Of a DNA stretch of 64,000 nt, positions 52,590-62,998 are shown one piece after another. The position numbers and the translations under genes are program-made. The DNA lies in NCBI GenBank assembly GCA_005768755.1, contig VAFL01000001.1, forward strand, positions 1-64,000, given 5' to 3'. Each line of letters opens with the position of its first letter. Position 1 is the first letter of the stretch. This stretch comes from Paracoccus denitrificans (GTDB taxonomy: Bacteria; Pseudomonadota; Alphaproteobacteria; Rhodobacterales; Rhodobacteraceae). The notes below the pieces were generated by a model. It saw only the letters and a list, made by a program, of their open reading frames with translations. It did no database searches and was not told where the DNA came from.

Positions 52590-53192
52590 ATGACTCAGAC
52601 TGACACGCTTCGCCTAGTTCTCGGATCCGTCAGCCCGCGCCGGCTGGATCTGCTGGCCCAGATCGGCTTCATACCCGATGCCGTCCGTCCGGCTGACATC
52701 GACGAGACGCCACACCGGCATGAGGCCCCGCGTGACTACGTGCAGCGCATGGCCACCGAGAAATGCGCGGCCATCGTTGCGGCTGACGACGAAATCGTAC
52801 TGACCGCCGATACTGTTGTCGTGGCAGGCCGCCGGATCCTCGGCAAACCAGCGGATCGTCAGCAGGCGAAGGAATTTCTGACACTGCTTGGCGGGCGCAG
52901 GCATCGCGTCATGACCGCCGTCGCATTACGTCATAGATCTAAATCCTGGCTTCGCCTGGTCGAAACAATCGTCAGAATGCGCCCGTTGTCGCCGGCCGAG
53001 ATTGAAGCCTATCTTGGCAGCGACGAATGGCAGGGAAAGGCGGGCGGCTATGCCGTTCAAGGCCGCGCCGGTGCTTTCGTCAGTTGGATGTCAGGCTCGT
53101 TCAGTGCTGTCGTCGGACTGCCACTGGCTGAAACGGCGATGATGCTGAAAGCGGCTGGCAAGTTGCCGGCGGAAAAGGACAAAATCGCATGA
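52590..53192 (+). CDS. maf: Maf-family nucleotide pyrophosphatase
   Basis: This 200-aa housecleaning enzyme hydrolyses modified nucleotides. Motifs are LVLGSVSPRRLDLLAQIGF near the start, VLTADTVVVAGRRILGKPAD near residue 75, and GKAGGYAVQGRAGAFVSWMSGSFSAVVGLPL near the end. It overlaps the RNase gene by four bases. Confidence 0.93.
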   Translation: MTQTDTLRLVLGSVSPRRLDLLAQIGFIPDAVRPADIDETPHRHEAPRDYVQRMATEKCAAIVAADDEIVLTADTVVVAGRRILGKPADRQQAKEFLTLLGGRRHRVMTAVALRHRSKSWLRLVETIVRMRPLSPAEIEAYLGSDEWQGKAGGYAVQGRAGAFVSWMSGSFSAVVGLPLAETAMMLKAAGKLPAEKDKIA

Positions 53193-54229
53193 AGGGACGA
53201 CAGGTCCTGTTGGGCAAGATATTTGGTCGCGACGGTGCCGCACTTATGGTGGACGGCAGGTTGCAGGACCTCATCATCGATCCTGTCGGAATTGCGGCCT
53301 TCGCGCCTGGCGCAATTCTGCGCGGCCGGGTGAACAGGCTTGTGAAGGGGCAGGGCGGTGTCTTTGTGACGCTGCCAGGTGGCGAATCAGGCTATCTGCG
53401 CGACCGGTCCGGCCTCGGACAGGGGCAACCGGTTCTGGTTCAGGTCAGCGGCGTGGCAGAACCCGGAAAAGCAGTTCCACTCGGCTCTCGCCTGCTGATT
53501 CGTGGTCGATACGCAATCGCGACACCTGACAGACCCGGCGTCAATATTTCGCGCAGCATAGGCGACGACACGCGCCGCGCCGAATTGCAGCAGCTTGGTA
53601 ACGAAGCACTTGGCGGACGCGAATGCGGGCTGATCCTGCGCAGCGCTGCTGCCTGGGCCGATGATGACGATATCACTGACGAAATCGCCGAGGTCGTTGG
53701 ACTGGCCACGGCAATCGCCGGTGATCTTGAGGGCCCGGAAGAGCTTCTTTTTGACGCGCCAACGCCAGCTGATTCTGCGTGGCGTGACTGGGCAGAACCG
53801 GCGCCCGACAGCGTCGAGGAGCTCGACAGGATGCCCGACGATGTCCTGGATGCCGTTCACGCCCTGCTTGATGAAAGGCTGTCGCTGTCGGGCGGGGCGT
53901 TTGCGACAATCGAGCCGACGCGGGCCTTGGTTGCCGTCGATGTCAATACAGGCCCCGATACGTCGCCGGCCGCAGCCCTGAAGGCAAACATTGCGCTGGC
54001 GCGTGAATTGCCCCGGCAGTTGCGCTTGCGCGGCCTTGGCGGCCAGGTTGTCGTGGACTTCGCGCCGATTTCCAAGCGAGAGCGTGGGACGTTGGAGCAG
54101 GAGTTGAAAAAGGCGTTTCGCAACGACGGTGCCGACGCAGCGTTATCTGGTTGGACCGCGATGGGACTGTTCGAGTTGAGCCGCAAGAGGGACCGAATCC
54201 CACTGTCGCTGCTGGCCGAGGAGGGGTGA
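53189..54229 (+). CDS. rng: RNase E/G-family endoribonuclease, short form without Zn-link
   Basis: This 346-aa protein has an S1-like RNA-binding start (LRGRVNRLVKGQGGVFVTLPGGESGYL) and the catalytic core with the two aspartates expected from RNase E (VAVDVNTG and VVVDFAPI). It lacks the CPxCxGxG zinc-link found in RNase E and G and is shorter than the roughly 490 aa of RNase G. It overlaps maf and yacG, so all three are translated together. Activity is likely but the missing zinc motif makes its oligomer state doubtful. Confidence 0.85.
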   Translation: MKGRQVLLGKIFGRDGAALMVDGRLQDLIIDPVGIAAFAPGAILRGRVNRLVKGQGGVFVTLPGGESGYLRDRSGLGQGQPVLVQVSGVAEPGKAVPLGSRLLIRGRYAIATPDRPGVNISRSIGDDTRRAELQQLGNEALGGRECGLILRSAAAWADDDDITDEIAEVVGLATAIAGDLEGPEELLFDAPTPADSAWRDWAEPAPDSVEELDRMPDDVLDAVHALLDERLSLSGGAFATIEPTRALVAVDVNTGPDTSPAAALKANIALARELPRQLRLRGLGGQVVVDFAPISKRERGTLEQELKKAFRNDGADAALSGWTAMGLFELSRKRDRIPLSLLAEEG

Positions 54230-54387
54230 TGTCGCGCTGTCCGATCTGCCAGAAACCGACCGCCGCCTCCTACAGGCCCTTCTGTTCGAAACGCTGCGCC
54301 GATATTGACCTGGCGCATTGGTTGCGTGGCGATTACGTCATCCCCGGCGACAAGTCGCACCCTGTACAATCTGACGACGAAGAATGA
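54229..54387 (+). CDS. yacG: DNA gyrase inhibitor YacG (zinc protein)
   Basis: This 52-aa protein has the four-cysteine zinc motif CPICQK...FCSKRC and the tail typical of YacG, which binds GyrB in E. coli. ATG 54229 overlaps the TGA of the RNase gene. It is translationally coupled to an RNase E/G lacking its own zinc motif. Confidence 0.9.
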   Translation: MSRCPICQKPTAASYRPFCSKRCADIDLAHWLRGDYVIPGDKSHPVQSDDEE

Positions 54388-54452
54388 CGTTTTCGGTCTG
54401 GACACCGGACCGCCGCTTTCGTAAACACCCCCAACCTCAGCATTGCTGATGT

Positions 54453-54528
54453 GCCCGGATAGCTCAGTTGGTAGAGCAGCGGATTGAAAATCCGCGTGTC
54501 GGTGGTTCGAATCCGCCTCCGGGCACCA
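54453..54528 (+). tRNA. tRNA-Phe, anticodon GAA
   Basis: Plus-strand tRNA of 76 nt with encoded CCA. Acceptor GCCCGGA with TCCGGGC, D-loop AGTTGGTAGAGC, anticodon arm GGATTGAAAATCC (anticodon GAA), T-arm with GGTTCGAATC. It follows yacG. Confidence 0.97.
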
Positions 54529-54867
54529 TTTATTCTGGAAAATTGGTCTCAGTGAAGCTGTGCGGTAAGCTCCGCATGCGATCCAAGTGGCGTTGTCACG
54601 TTGCGGGTATATTCGCCAGGCCGTCACAACTGAAGCGACAGGTTTTGTATCAGAACATAAGCATGGCACTGGTGCTGTGAGGCGGCAGGTGATCAGCGCA
54701 AGCTGATGGGCGGCAGGCAGCGTTCGTGACGCTACCGAAAGCACATTCAACGTGACATTCAAGACCGGGGTCAATGAAACAGCGGTTCAGGTGGCTCCAG
54801 CGATTGAAAAAGCGCGGCAAGATCTGCCGCGCTTCAACTTCTGTAAATCTGTGGGCGCAGTTTCCGC
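54529..54867. other. Intergenic stretch between tRNA-Phe and sucB
   Basis: These 339 bases hold no convincing gene. The sucB terminator occupies the right end. No duplicated tRNA end, integrase gene or insertion-sequence ends were seen, so there is no sign of an integration event at the tRNA. Confidence 0.6.
54806..54834. terminator. Rho-independent terminator of the suc operon
   Basis: Stem AGCGCGGCA and TGCCGCGCT with a short loop and a run of five T on the minus strand. It lies 34 bp after the sucB stop. Confidence 0.85.
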
Positions 54868-56508
54868 TTACAAATCCATCAGCAGCCGCCGCGGATCCTC
54901 CAGCGCTTCTTTCACGCGGACCAGGAAGGTCACCGCGCCCTTGCCGTCGACGACACGGTGGTCATAGCTCAGCGCCAGATACATCATCGGGCGGATGACG
55001 ATCTCGCCGCCGACGACGACCGGGCGGTCCTGGATCTTGTGCATACCCAGAATCCCCGATTGCGGCGGGTTCAGGATCGGCGAGGACATCAGCGAGCCGT
55101 AGACGCCTCCATTCGAGATGGTGAAGCTGCCGCCCTGCATCTCGTCCATGGTCAGCTTGCCGTCGCGGCCTTTCTTGCCCAGTTCGCCGATCTCCTTCTC
55201 GATCTCGGCAAAGCTTTTCTGGTCGGCATCCTTGACGACCGGCACGACGAGGCCCTGCGGTGTGCCCACGGCCACACCCATGTTGACATAGTTCTTGTAG
55301 ACCACGTCGGTGCCGTCGATCTCTGCATTCACTTCCGGCACTTCATGCAGCGCGTGGACGCAGGCCTTCACGAAGAATGACATGAAGCCCAGCTTGACGC
55401 CGTGCTTCTTTTCGAACGCGTCCTTGTATTCGTTGCGCAGGTCCATGATGCCCTTCATGTCTGCCTCGTTATACGTGGTCAGCATGGCGGCGGTGTTTTG
55501 CGCGTCCTTCAGGCGGCGGGCGATGGTCTGGCGCAGGCGGGTCATCTTGACGCGCTCCTCGCGGTCGGCCTGATCGGTCGAGCGGGGCGCGGCCGGTGCG
55601 GCTTTCGGTGCCGGCGCGGACGGGGCAGGGGCCGAAGCCGCCTTGGCCACATCTTCCTTCATGACACGGCCATCCTTGCCCGAACCCTGAACGGCATCGC
55701 GGCTGATGCCCTTTTCGGCCATGGCCTTCTTGGCCGAGGGCGCGTCTTCGACATCGCTGCGCGGGGTCACATCTTCGGGACCCGCACCTGGCGATCCAAC
55801 TTCGCCCGCTTCCTTGACTTCAGGATCTTCGGTCTTGGGCTTTTGTTCGTTCGCCTGCGCCTTCGTATCGGCCGACGCGGCACCGGCAGCGCCCTCGGTG
55901 ATCACGGCTAGGCGCGCCTTGGCGTCAACCGTGGCGCCTTCCTCGGCCAGGATTTCGGCCAGCACGCCAGCCGCAGGCGACGGAACCTCAACCGAGACCT
56001 TGTCGGTCTCCAACTCGCACAGCATCTCATCTGCCGCGACGGCATCGCCGACCTTCTTGAACCAGGTTGCGACGGTGGCTTCGGTCACCGATTCCCCCAG
56101 CGAGGGAACCATCACGTCAACAGATTTACCGCTCATCTTCTGTCCTTCCTGAGCATTCGCGGCCGGACTTGAAGCGGCCTCTTCTTGTTGCTTCGCCGGC
56201 TCTGCGGCTTGTTTCGATGCCGGTTCATCGGCAGTCTTGGCCTCTGCGGCGGCGGGGGCCGCGCCTTTGCCGGATTCGTCGATCTGCGCCAGCAACGCGT
56301 TGGGGGCAACGGTTTCGCCCTCCGCTGCGACAATCTCGGCCAGCACGCCTGCGGAAGGACTTGGCACCTCGACCGTGACCTTGTCGGTCTCCAACTCGCA
56401 CAGCATCTCATCCACGGCCACGCTGTCACCCGGCTTCTTGAACCAGGTGGCCACCGTCGCTTCGGTCACGGATTCGCCCAATGCGGGCACTCGGACTTCA
56501 GTAGTCAT
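54868..56508 (-). CDS. sucB: Dihydrolipoyllysine succinyltransferase with two lipoyl domains (E2o)
   Basis: This 546-aa E2 subunit of 2-oxoglutarate dehydrogenase has two lipoyl domains. Lipoylated lysines are K43 and K170 in the motif LETDKV. An E3-binding region lies near residues 250-290, and the catalytic acyltransferase domain ends with SYDHRVVDGKGAV. Most E2o proteins have a single lipoyl domain. An internal ATG at 56136 (M125) is preceded by a strong AGGAAGGA at the right distance, so a shorter form may be made. It follows sucA by three bases. Confidence 0.94.
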   Translation of the reverse strand: MTTEVRVPALGESVTEATVATWFKKPGDSVAVDEMLCELETDKVTVEVPSPSAGVLAEIVAAEGETVAPNALLAQIDESGKGAAPAAAEAKTADEPASKQAAEPAKQQEEAASSPAANAQEGQKMSGKSVDVMVPSLGESVTEATVATWFKKVGDAVAADEMLCELETDKVSVEVPSPAAGVLAEILAEEGATVDAKARLAVITEGAAGAASADTKAQANEQKPKTEDPEVKEAGEVGSPGAGPEDVTPRSDVEDAPSAKKAMAEKGISRDAVQGSGKDGRVMKEDVAKAASAPAPSAPAPKAAPAAPRSTDQADREERVKMTRLRQTIARRLKDAQNTAAMLTTYNEADMKGIMDLRNEYKDAFEKKHGVKLGFMSFFVKACVHALHEVPEVNAEIDGTDVVYKNYVNMGVAVGTPQGLVVPVVKDADQKSFAEIEKEIGELGKKGRDGKLTMDEMQGGSFTISNGGVYGSLMSSPILNPPQSGILGMHKIQDRPVVVGGEIVIRPMMYLALSYDHRVVDGKGAVTFLVRVKEALEDPRRLLMDL

Positions 56509-56511
56509 CGC

Positions 56512-59478
56512 TTATCCCTCGATCGTCAGCGCGTCATTGATCAGCGCTTCCTGTTCGGTCTTGTGACGCGAAGCCAGGCCGGTCGCGACGGATGCCGCTG
56601 CCGCGCGTCCAGCATAACGCGCACGCTTGGCCGGATGTTCCAGCTTGTCGAGCACCCATTCCAGATTCGGTTCCACGAAGTTCCAGCCGCCCTGGTTCTT
56701 CGGTTCCTCCTGTGCCCAGACCACATCGGCATTACGGAACCGGCCCAACTCCTTCAGCAGGGATTGCTGCGGGAAGGGATAGAACTGTTCCAGCCGCATA
56801 AGATAGACGTCGGTCACGCCACGTTCGTCGCGTTCCTTCAGCAGGTCATAATAAACCTTGCCAGAGCACAGGACGACACGCCGGATCTTGTCATCGGCGA
56901 CAAGCTTGGTGGGCGAGGTGCCACGTTCGGCGTCGTCATGCAGCACACGGTGGAAAGTGGATCCGGTCTGGAATTCCTCTGCCGTCGAAACTGCCAGCGG
57001 GTGACGCAGCAGTGATTTCGGCGTCATGATGACCAATGGCTTGCGGAAGCCGCGATGGATCTGGCGGCGCAGGATGTGGAAATAGTTCGCGGGCGTGGTG
57101 ACGTTCGCGACGATCCAGTTATCCTCGGCCGACATCTGTAGGAAACGCTCCAGCCGGGCGCTTGAATGCTCCGGCCCCTGACCTTCGAACCCATGCGGCA
57201 GCAGCATGACCAGACCAGACATGCGCAGCCATTTCTTTTCCCCTGACGAGATGAACTGGTCGAACATGATCTGCGCGCCATTGGCGAAATCGCCGAATTG
57301 CGCCTCCCACAGCGTCAGGGCATTGGGTTCGGCCAGCGAATAGCCGTATTCGAAACCCAGCACGGCATATTCCGAGAGCATGGAGTCATGCACCTCATAG
57401 CGGGCCTGACCCTCACGGATATTGTTCAGCGGATAGTACCGCTGTTCGGTCAACTGGTCGATGAAGGCGGAATGGCGGTGGCTGAAGGTGCCGCGCGTTG
57501 AATCCTGCCCGGTCAGCCGGACCGGGTGGTTTTCCAGCAGCAGCCCGCCGAATGCCAGCGCCTCGCCCGTGGCCCAGTCGAAACCCTTGCCGGTTTCGAA
57601 CATCTGCTTCTTGGCCTCGATCAGGCGACCGACGGTCTTGTGCAGATTGATATCGGCGGGCGGCGTGGTCAGCGCCTTGCCGATCGCGGCCATGCTGTCG
57701 GCAGGGATGCCGGTATCGCCGGGCGTGTATTCCGTGCCTTCCTTCTGCATCCCGGTCCATTTGCCGTCCAGCCAGTCGGCCTTGTTCGGCTTGAAGTTCT
57801 TGCCGATCTCGAACTCTTCGTTCAGATGCGCCTGGAAAGCGGCCTTCATGTCCTCGATCTCGCCTTCGGGGATCAGCCCATCGGCAATCAGCCTGTCGGT
57901 ATACAGCTGCAGGGTCGTCTTGTGCCCCTTGATTTCCTTGTACATCAGCGGGTTGGTGAACATCGGCTCATCGCCTTCGTTATGGCCGAAGCGGCGATAA
58001 CAGAAGATGTCGATGACAACGTCCTTGTGGAATTTCTGGCGGAACTCGGTCGCGACCTTGGCGGCATGGACCACGGCCTCGGGATCGTCGCCATTGACGT
58101 GGAAGATCGGCGCTTCGACCATCAGCGCGATATCGGTCGGATAGGGAGAGGTACGGCTGAACGCGGGTGCCGTCGTAAAGCCGATCTGATTGTTCACAAT
58201 GATATGGATCGTGCCGCCCGTGCGGTGACCGCGAATACCAGACAGCTGCAGACATTCCGCAACGATGCCCTGTCCGGCGAAGGCCGCATCGCCATGCAGA
58301 AGGATCGGCAGAACCTTTGTGCGGTCCGGCGTATCGCGCAACTGGTCGCCCTTAGCACGCGCCTTGCCCAGCACGACCGGATTCACCGCCTCGAGGTGCG
58401 AGGGGTTGGCCGTCAGCGACAGGTGAACGGAGTTACCGTCGAATTCGCGGTCCGAGGACGCTCCGAGGTGGTATTTCACGTCACCCGACCCGTCGACATC
58501 CTCTGGCTTGTAGCTGCCGCCCTGGAATTCGTGGAAGATGGCGCGATACGGCTTTTCCATCACATTGGCCAGCACCGACAGGCGGCCGCGATGCGGCATG
58601 CCGATCACGATGTCCTGGACGCCAAGCGCACCGCCGCGCTTGATGATCTGTTCCATGGCGGGGATCAGCGCCTCGCCACCGTCCAGGCCGAAACGCTTGG
58701 TGCCCATGTATTTGACATGCAGAAACTTTTCGAAGCCCTCGGCCTCGACAAGCTTGTTCAGGATGGCGCGGCGGCCTTCGCGGGTGAAGGCGATTTCCTT
58801 GCCATAACCCTCGATCCGTTCTTTCAGCCAGGCGGCTTCTTCCGGGTTCGAGATATGCATGTATTGCAGCGCGAAAGTGCCGCAATAGGTGCGCTTCATC
58901 AATTCGGTGATCTGCCGGATCGAGGCGACTTCAAGGCCCAGTACGTTGTCGATGAAAATCGGGCGGTCCAGATCGCCCGCGTTGAAGCCGTAAGTCTGGG
59001 GCAGAAGTTCGCCATGATCGGGCACTTCACGCTGCCCCAGCGGGTCAAGTTCCGCATGTAGGTGTCCGCGAATCCGATAGGCGCGGATCAGCATCAGGGC
59101 GCGGATCGAATCCAGAACCGCCTGGCGCATCGCGTCGGGACTGATCTCTTTCCCTTTCTCGGTGGCCTTGGCGGCAATCTTTTCCATCGCGGCATTCGCC
59201 TCGGCCTTGGAAGCCATCGGCCATTCGCCGGTCAGCGCGGCAATGTTTTCGCCCTCGGGTGCAGGCGGCCAATCAGCGCGCTTCCAGCTTGGCCCGGCGG
59301 CTTCGGCCTGCGCGTCGGCTGCGTCATCGCCAAGAGCGGCGAAATAACGGTCCCATGCCTCATCAACGGCAGCGGGGTCTTGCGCCCACTGTCCGTAGAG
59401 CTGTTCGACATAGGTGGCGTTGTGGCCCTGCAGGAAGGACGAATCGTGGAAGTCAGCGTTTTTGGGTTGCTCGGTCAT
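56512..59478 (-). CDS. sucA: 2-oxoglutarate dehydrogenase E1 component
   Basis: This 988-aa thiamine-diphosphate enzyme decarboxylates 2-oxoglutarate in the TCA cycle. It begins TEQPKNADFHDSSFLQGHNATYVEQLYGQW, has the catalytic core with GMPHRGRLSVLANVM and the metal site GDAAFAGQGIVAECL, and ends with the C-terminal region of E1o. ATG 59478 is chosen since the upstream extension has no homology. It lies 163 bp after the DUF805 gene. Confidence 0.96.
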   Translation of the reverse strand: MTEQPKNADFHDSSFLQGHNATYVEQLYGQWAQDPAAVDEAWDRYFAALGDDAADAQAEAAGPSWKRADWPPAPEGENIAALTGEWPMASKAEANAAMEKIAAKATEKGKEISPDAMRQAVLDSIRALMLIRAYRIRGHLHAELDPLGQREVPDHGELLPQTYGFNAGDLDRPIFIDNVLGLEVASIRQITELMKRTYCGTFALQYMHISNPEEAAWLKERIEGYGKEIAFTREGRRAILNKLVEAEGFEKFLHVKYMGTKRFGLDGGEALIPAMEQIIKRGGALGVQDIVIGMPHRGRLSVLANVMEKPYRAIFHEFQGGSYKPEDVDGSGDVKYHLGASSDREFDGNSVHLSLTANPSHLEAVNPVVLGKARAKGDQLRDTPDRTKVLPILLHGDAAFAGQGIVAECLQLSGIRGHRTGGTIHIIVNNQIGFTTAPAFSRTSPYPTDIALMVEAPIFHVNGDDPEAVVHAAKVATEFRQKFHKDVVIDIFCYRRFGHNEGDEPMFTNPLMYKEIKGHKTTLQLYTDRLIADGLIPEGEIEDMKAAFQAHLNEEFEIGKNFKPNKADWLDGKWTGMQKEGTEYTPGDTGIPADSMAAIGKALTTPPADINLHKTVGRLIEAKKQMFETGKGFDWATGEALAFGGLLLENHPVRLTGQDSTRGTFSHRHSAFIDQLTEQRYYPLNNIREGQARYEVHDSMLSEYAVLGFEYGYSLAEPNALTLWEAQFGDFANGAQIMFDQFISSGEKKWLRMSGLVMLLPHGFEGQGPEHSSARLERFLQMSAEDNWIVANVTTPANYFHILRRQIHRGFRKPLVIMTPKSLLRHPLAVSTAEEFQTGSTFHRVLHDDAERGTSPTKLVADDKIRRVVLCSGKVYYDLLKERDERGVTDVYLMRLEQFYPFPQQSLLKELGRFRNADVVWAQEEPKNQGGWNFVEPNLEWVLDKLEHPAKRARYAGRAAAASVATGLASRHKTEQEALINDALTIEG

Positions 59479-59641
59479 TGGTGAACCTCGGAAGGGTTGG
59501 GTCCGTTTGCGTTGGGGCCAGGTTGAAGTGGTGATGACATATGGCGGTTCGGGGCCGCTTTCGGGTCGATGCCCGGCAGAAAGCCAAGACGCGCCCTGCG
59601 GTCGGCAGGGGCGCCAGGATCGGGTCTGGTCGTGGGCCGCA

Positions 59642-60217
59642 TCATGCCGCGCCCCCCAGTGGATCGGGGCCGAAACGGTTCGGCCCGCGCGTGCCGCGCC
59701 TGACAAGCGTCACCAGAAGCAGGATATGGGCCACGAAGACGATCACCACCAGTAGCGCGATGTTCGATCCTGAAAAGCCGAAGCTGACGGTGCCGTAGCT
59801 GCGCAGCATCAGCCAGAGCGCAGAGGCACCGAAGAGATAGACGAACAGCCCGACGGTCAGCGCGATCTGCAAGGCGGATGGCACCAGAAACCACCAGCCC
59901 GACAGATTGCGGTCGTGAAGCCTGCGCCAGCCGACCGCAAGCAAGGGGATGATCGTGGCCAGCATGAACAACTGGCCAAGCCAGCCATTGCCGTAATAGC
60001 GGCTTTCAACACCGTTCGGCATAACCGTCACGGTCGGGCCAAGGATGATCCCGTTCAGCACGATGAAGGCGATCTGTGCCGCGATCAGGAACAGAACGAA
60101 ATACCAGAATTCGCTGCGCGGCGCACGGCCCGAGAAAGTCGCATATTTCGTCAGGCACTCTCGCACAGCCGAGATTGCCGGATCTTTGCTGGTGTCGGGC
60201 GCTGATAGATCGGTCAT
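59642..60217 (-). CDS. DUF805 membrane protein
   Basis: This 191-aa protein has four or five membrane helices and the DUF805 signature: CLTKYATFSGRAPRSEFWYFVLF and RRLHDRNLSGWWFL. Family members are widespread and uncharacterised. It is an insert between sucD and sucA, coupled to the lipoprotein gene with seven bases between. Confidence 0.88.
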   Translation of the reverse strand: MTDLSAPDTSKDPAISAVRECLTKYATFSGRAPRSEFWYFVLFLIAAQIAFIVLNGIILGPTVTVMPNGVESRYYGNGWLGQLFMLATIIPLLAVGWRRLHDRNLSGWWFLVPSALQIALTVGLFVYLFGASALWLMLRSYGTVSFGFSGSNIALLVVIVFVAHILLLVTLVRRGTRGPNRFGPDPLGGAA

Positions 60218-60224
60218 TGGTTAC

Positions 60225-60617
60225 TCATGCACAATAAATGTCGATCATGCGCGTGCCCGGATCGTCCAGCGGCGCGGTCTGCAACGCCTGTTCGATCCGG
60301 TCGACGCGGCGGCTTTCCAGCCGGCACAGAGCATTGGCGGCGCGGGCATCGGCATCGGCAGGCGCGGAGGCCGCGTGATAGATCAGCCGCCAGCCATAAT
60401 CGTGGCGCGACACGGTGCGCACGGCGGCAGGCGGAAGGTTGGTCGCGCGGGGCAGGTTGGTACTGGCCGGTACGCCGCCGCGCAGGATTTCATCGCTATT
60501 GCGCGGCCCGCAGGCGGTCAGCGTCAGCACTGCCGCCGCGATCAGCGCCACGGGCGCAAGCCGCTGGCCCGCAGGGGCGGGGGCGGTGTCGGCAAAAGCG
60601 TGGCTGGCCTTGGTCAT
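60225..60617 (-). CDS. Putative lipoprotein within the suc operon
   Basis: This 130-aa protein has a hydrophobic segment and a lipobox LTAC at C36. It has an otherwise unrecognised body, with RHDYGWRLIYHAASAPADADARAANALCRLESRRV. It has no known family that I recognise. It lies 65 bp after sucD and seven bases before the DUF805 gene. ATG 60617 is preferred, because the upstream Met would add five residues. Confidence 0.75.
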   Translation of the reverse strand: MTKASHAFADTAPAPAGQRLAPVALIAAAVLTLTACGPRNSDEILRGGVPASTNLPRATNLPPAAVRTVSRHDYGWRLIYHAASAPADADARAANALCRLESRRVDRIEQALQTAPLDDPGTRMIDIYCA

Positions 60618-60682
60618 CTCAACCTGCTGCACAGTATTTCCGCATCCCCATAGTTAGGTCGGGGATGCGGCATGTCAAATTT

Positions 60683-61567
60683 TCAGCCCTTGATGGCCTT
60701 GAGCACCGCTTCGCCAAGGCCTGCGGGGCTTTCGGCGACGACGATTCCGGCCTTCTTCATGGCCTCGATCTTCGATTCCGCGTCGCCCTTGCCGCCCGAA
60801 ACGATGGCGCCCGCATGACCCATGCGCCGGCCCGGAGGTGCGGTGCGGCCAGCGATGAAGCCTGCGGTGGGCTTCCATTTGCCCTTCTTCTTCTGTTCGG
60901 CGAGGAACTCGGCCGCTTCTTCTTCGGCCGAGCCGCCGATCTCGCCGATCATGATGATCGACTCGGTCTCGGGATCGTCCAGGAACATGCGCAGCACGTC
61001 GATATGTTCCATCCCTTTGATCGGGTCGCCGCCGATGCCGACCGCCGAAGACTGGCCCAGACCAACGTCCGAGGTCTGTTTCACCGCTTCATAGGTCAGG
61101 GTGCCGGAACGCGACACGACACCTACGCTGCCGCGACGGAAGATCGAACCCGGCATGATGCCGATCTTGCATTCGTCGGGCGTCATGACGCCGGGGCAGT
61201 TCGGCCCGATCAGCAGCGAGTTCGAGCCTTCCAGCGCGCGCTTGACCTTCATCATGTCCAGCACCGGAATGCCTTCGGTGATCGCCACGATCAGCGGCAC
61301 CTCGGCGTCGATGGCTTCCAGAATCGAATCCGCAGCGAAGGGCGGCGGCACATAGATCGCTGTCGCGGTCGCGCCGGTCTTTTCGACGGCTTCATGCACA
61401 CTGTTGAAAACCGGCAGGCCCAGATGATCGGTGCCACCCTTGCCCGGCGTCACGCCGCCGACCATCTTCGTGCCGTAGGCGATGGCCTGTTCGGTGTGGA
61501 ACGTGCCCTGGGATCCGGTGATACCCTGGGTGATGACTTTGGTGTTCTTGTCTACGAGGATCGCCAT
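60683..61567 (-). CDS. sucD: Succinyl-CoA synthetase alpha subunit
   Basis: This 294-aa subunit has a CoA-binding Rossmann domain (VITQGITGSQGTFHTEQAIAYG), LIGPNCPGVMTPDECKIGIMPG, and the catalytic histidine region GRTAPPGRRMGHAGAIV. It forms the sucC-sucD pair with five bases between them. Confidence 0.97.
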   Translation of the reverse strand: MAILVDKNTKVITQGITGSQGTFHTEQAIAYGTKMVGGVTPGKGGTDHLGLPVFNSVHEAVEKTGATATAIYVPPPFAADSILEAIDAEVPLIVAITEGIPVLDMMKVKRALEGSNSLLIGPNCPGVMTPDECKIGIMPGSIFRRGSVGVVSRSGTLTYEAVKQTSDVGLGQSSAVGIGGDPIKGMEHIDVLRMFLDDPETESIIMIGEIGGSAEEEAAEFLAEQKKKGKWKPTAGFIAGRTAPPGRRMGHAGAIVSGGKGDAESKIEAMKKAGIVVAESPAGLGEAVLKAIKG

Positions 61568-61572
61568 CGGGA

Positions 61573-62766
<1,194 letters not shown>

Positions 62767-62872
62767 GGCAAACCTCTTTTTGATACGGTTTGCCGGGCTT
62801 TGTGACACATGCGGGCGCGGGGATGAACCCTTTTCGACAGCCACGGCAGGAGAACGCGCAAAAAAGCGACCG

Positions 62873-62905
62873 TTGTGATCACGCCCAGAAATCATGTGAT
62901 CACAA
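62873..62905. promoter_or_regulatory. Paired GTGATCAC palindromes, candidate operator upstream of sucC
   Basis: Two copies of the palindrome GTGATCAC (62875-62882 and 62896-62903) lie in a larger perfect inverted repeat TTGTGATCAC and GTGATCACAA. Their centres are 21 bp apart, about two turns of the helix. They lie 107-140 bp upstream of sucC and 94-126 bp upstream of the divergent glycosyltransferase gene. The regulator is not known. Confidence 0.65.
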
Positions 62906-62998
62906 ACTATTCGGATGTCGTTGCGGCGACCGCTCGTTGCAATCTTGCGCGGTAACAGCAAGGATCAGGCGCGATCGGCAGCCACAGGAGACGACGAA

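Noticed and set aside
54453..54867. A genomic island at tRNA-Phe
   Set aside because: No integrase, no direct repeat of the tRNA end and no change in composition was seen.
57526..59061. A 511-codon frame antisense to sucA
   Set aside because: It opposes a certain gene and shows only low-complexity composition.
62873..62905. A CRP/FNR-type binding site
   Set aside because: TGTGA and TCACA occur with no six-base spacer between them, so the geometry does not fit CRP.
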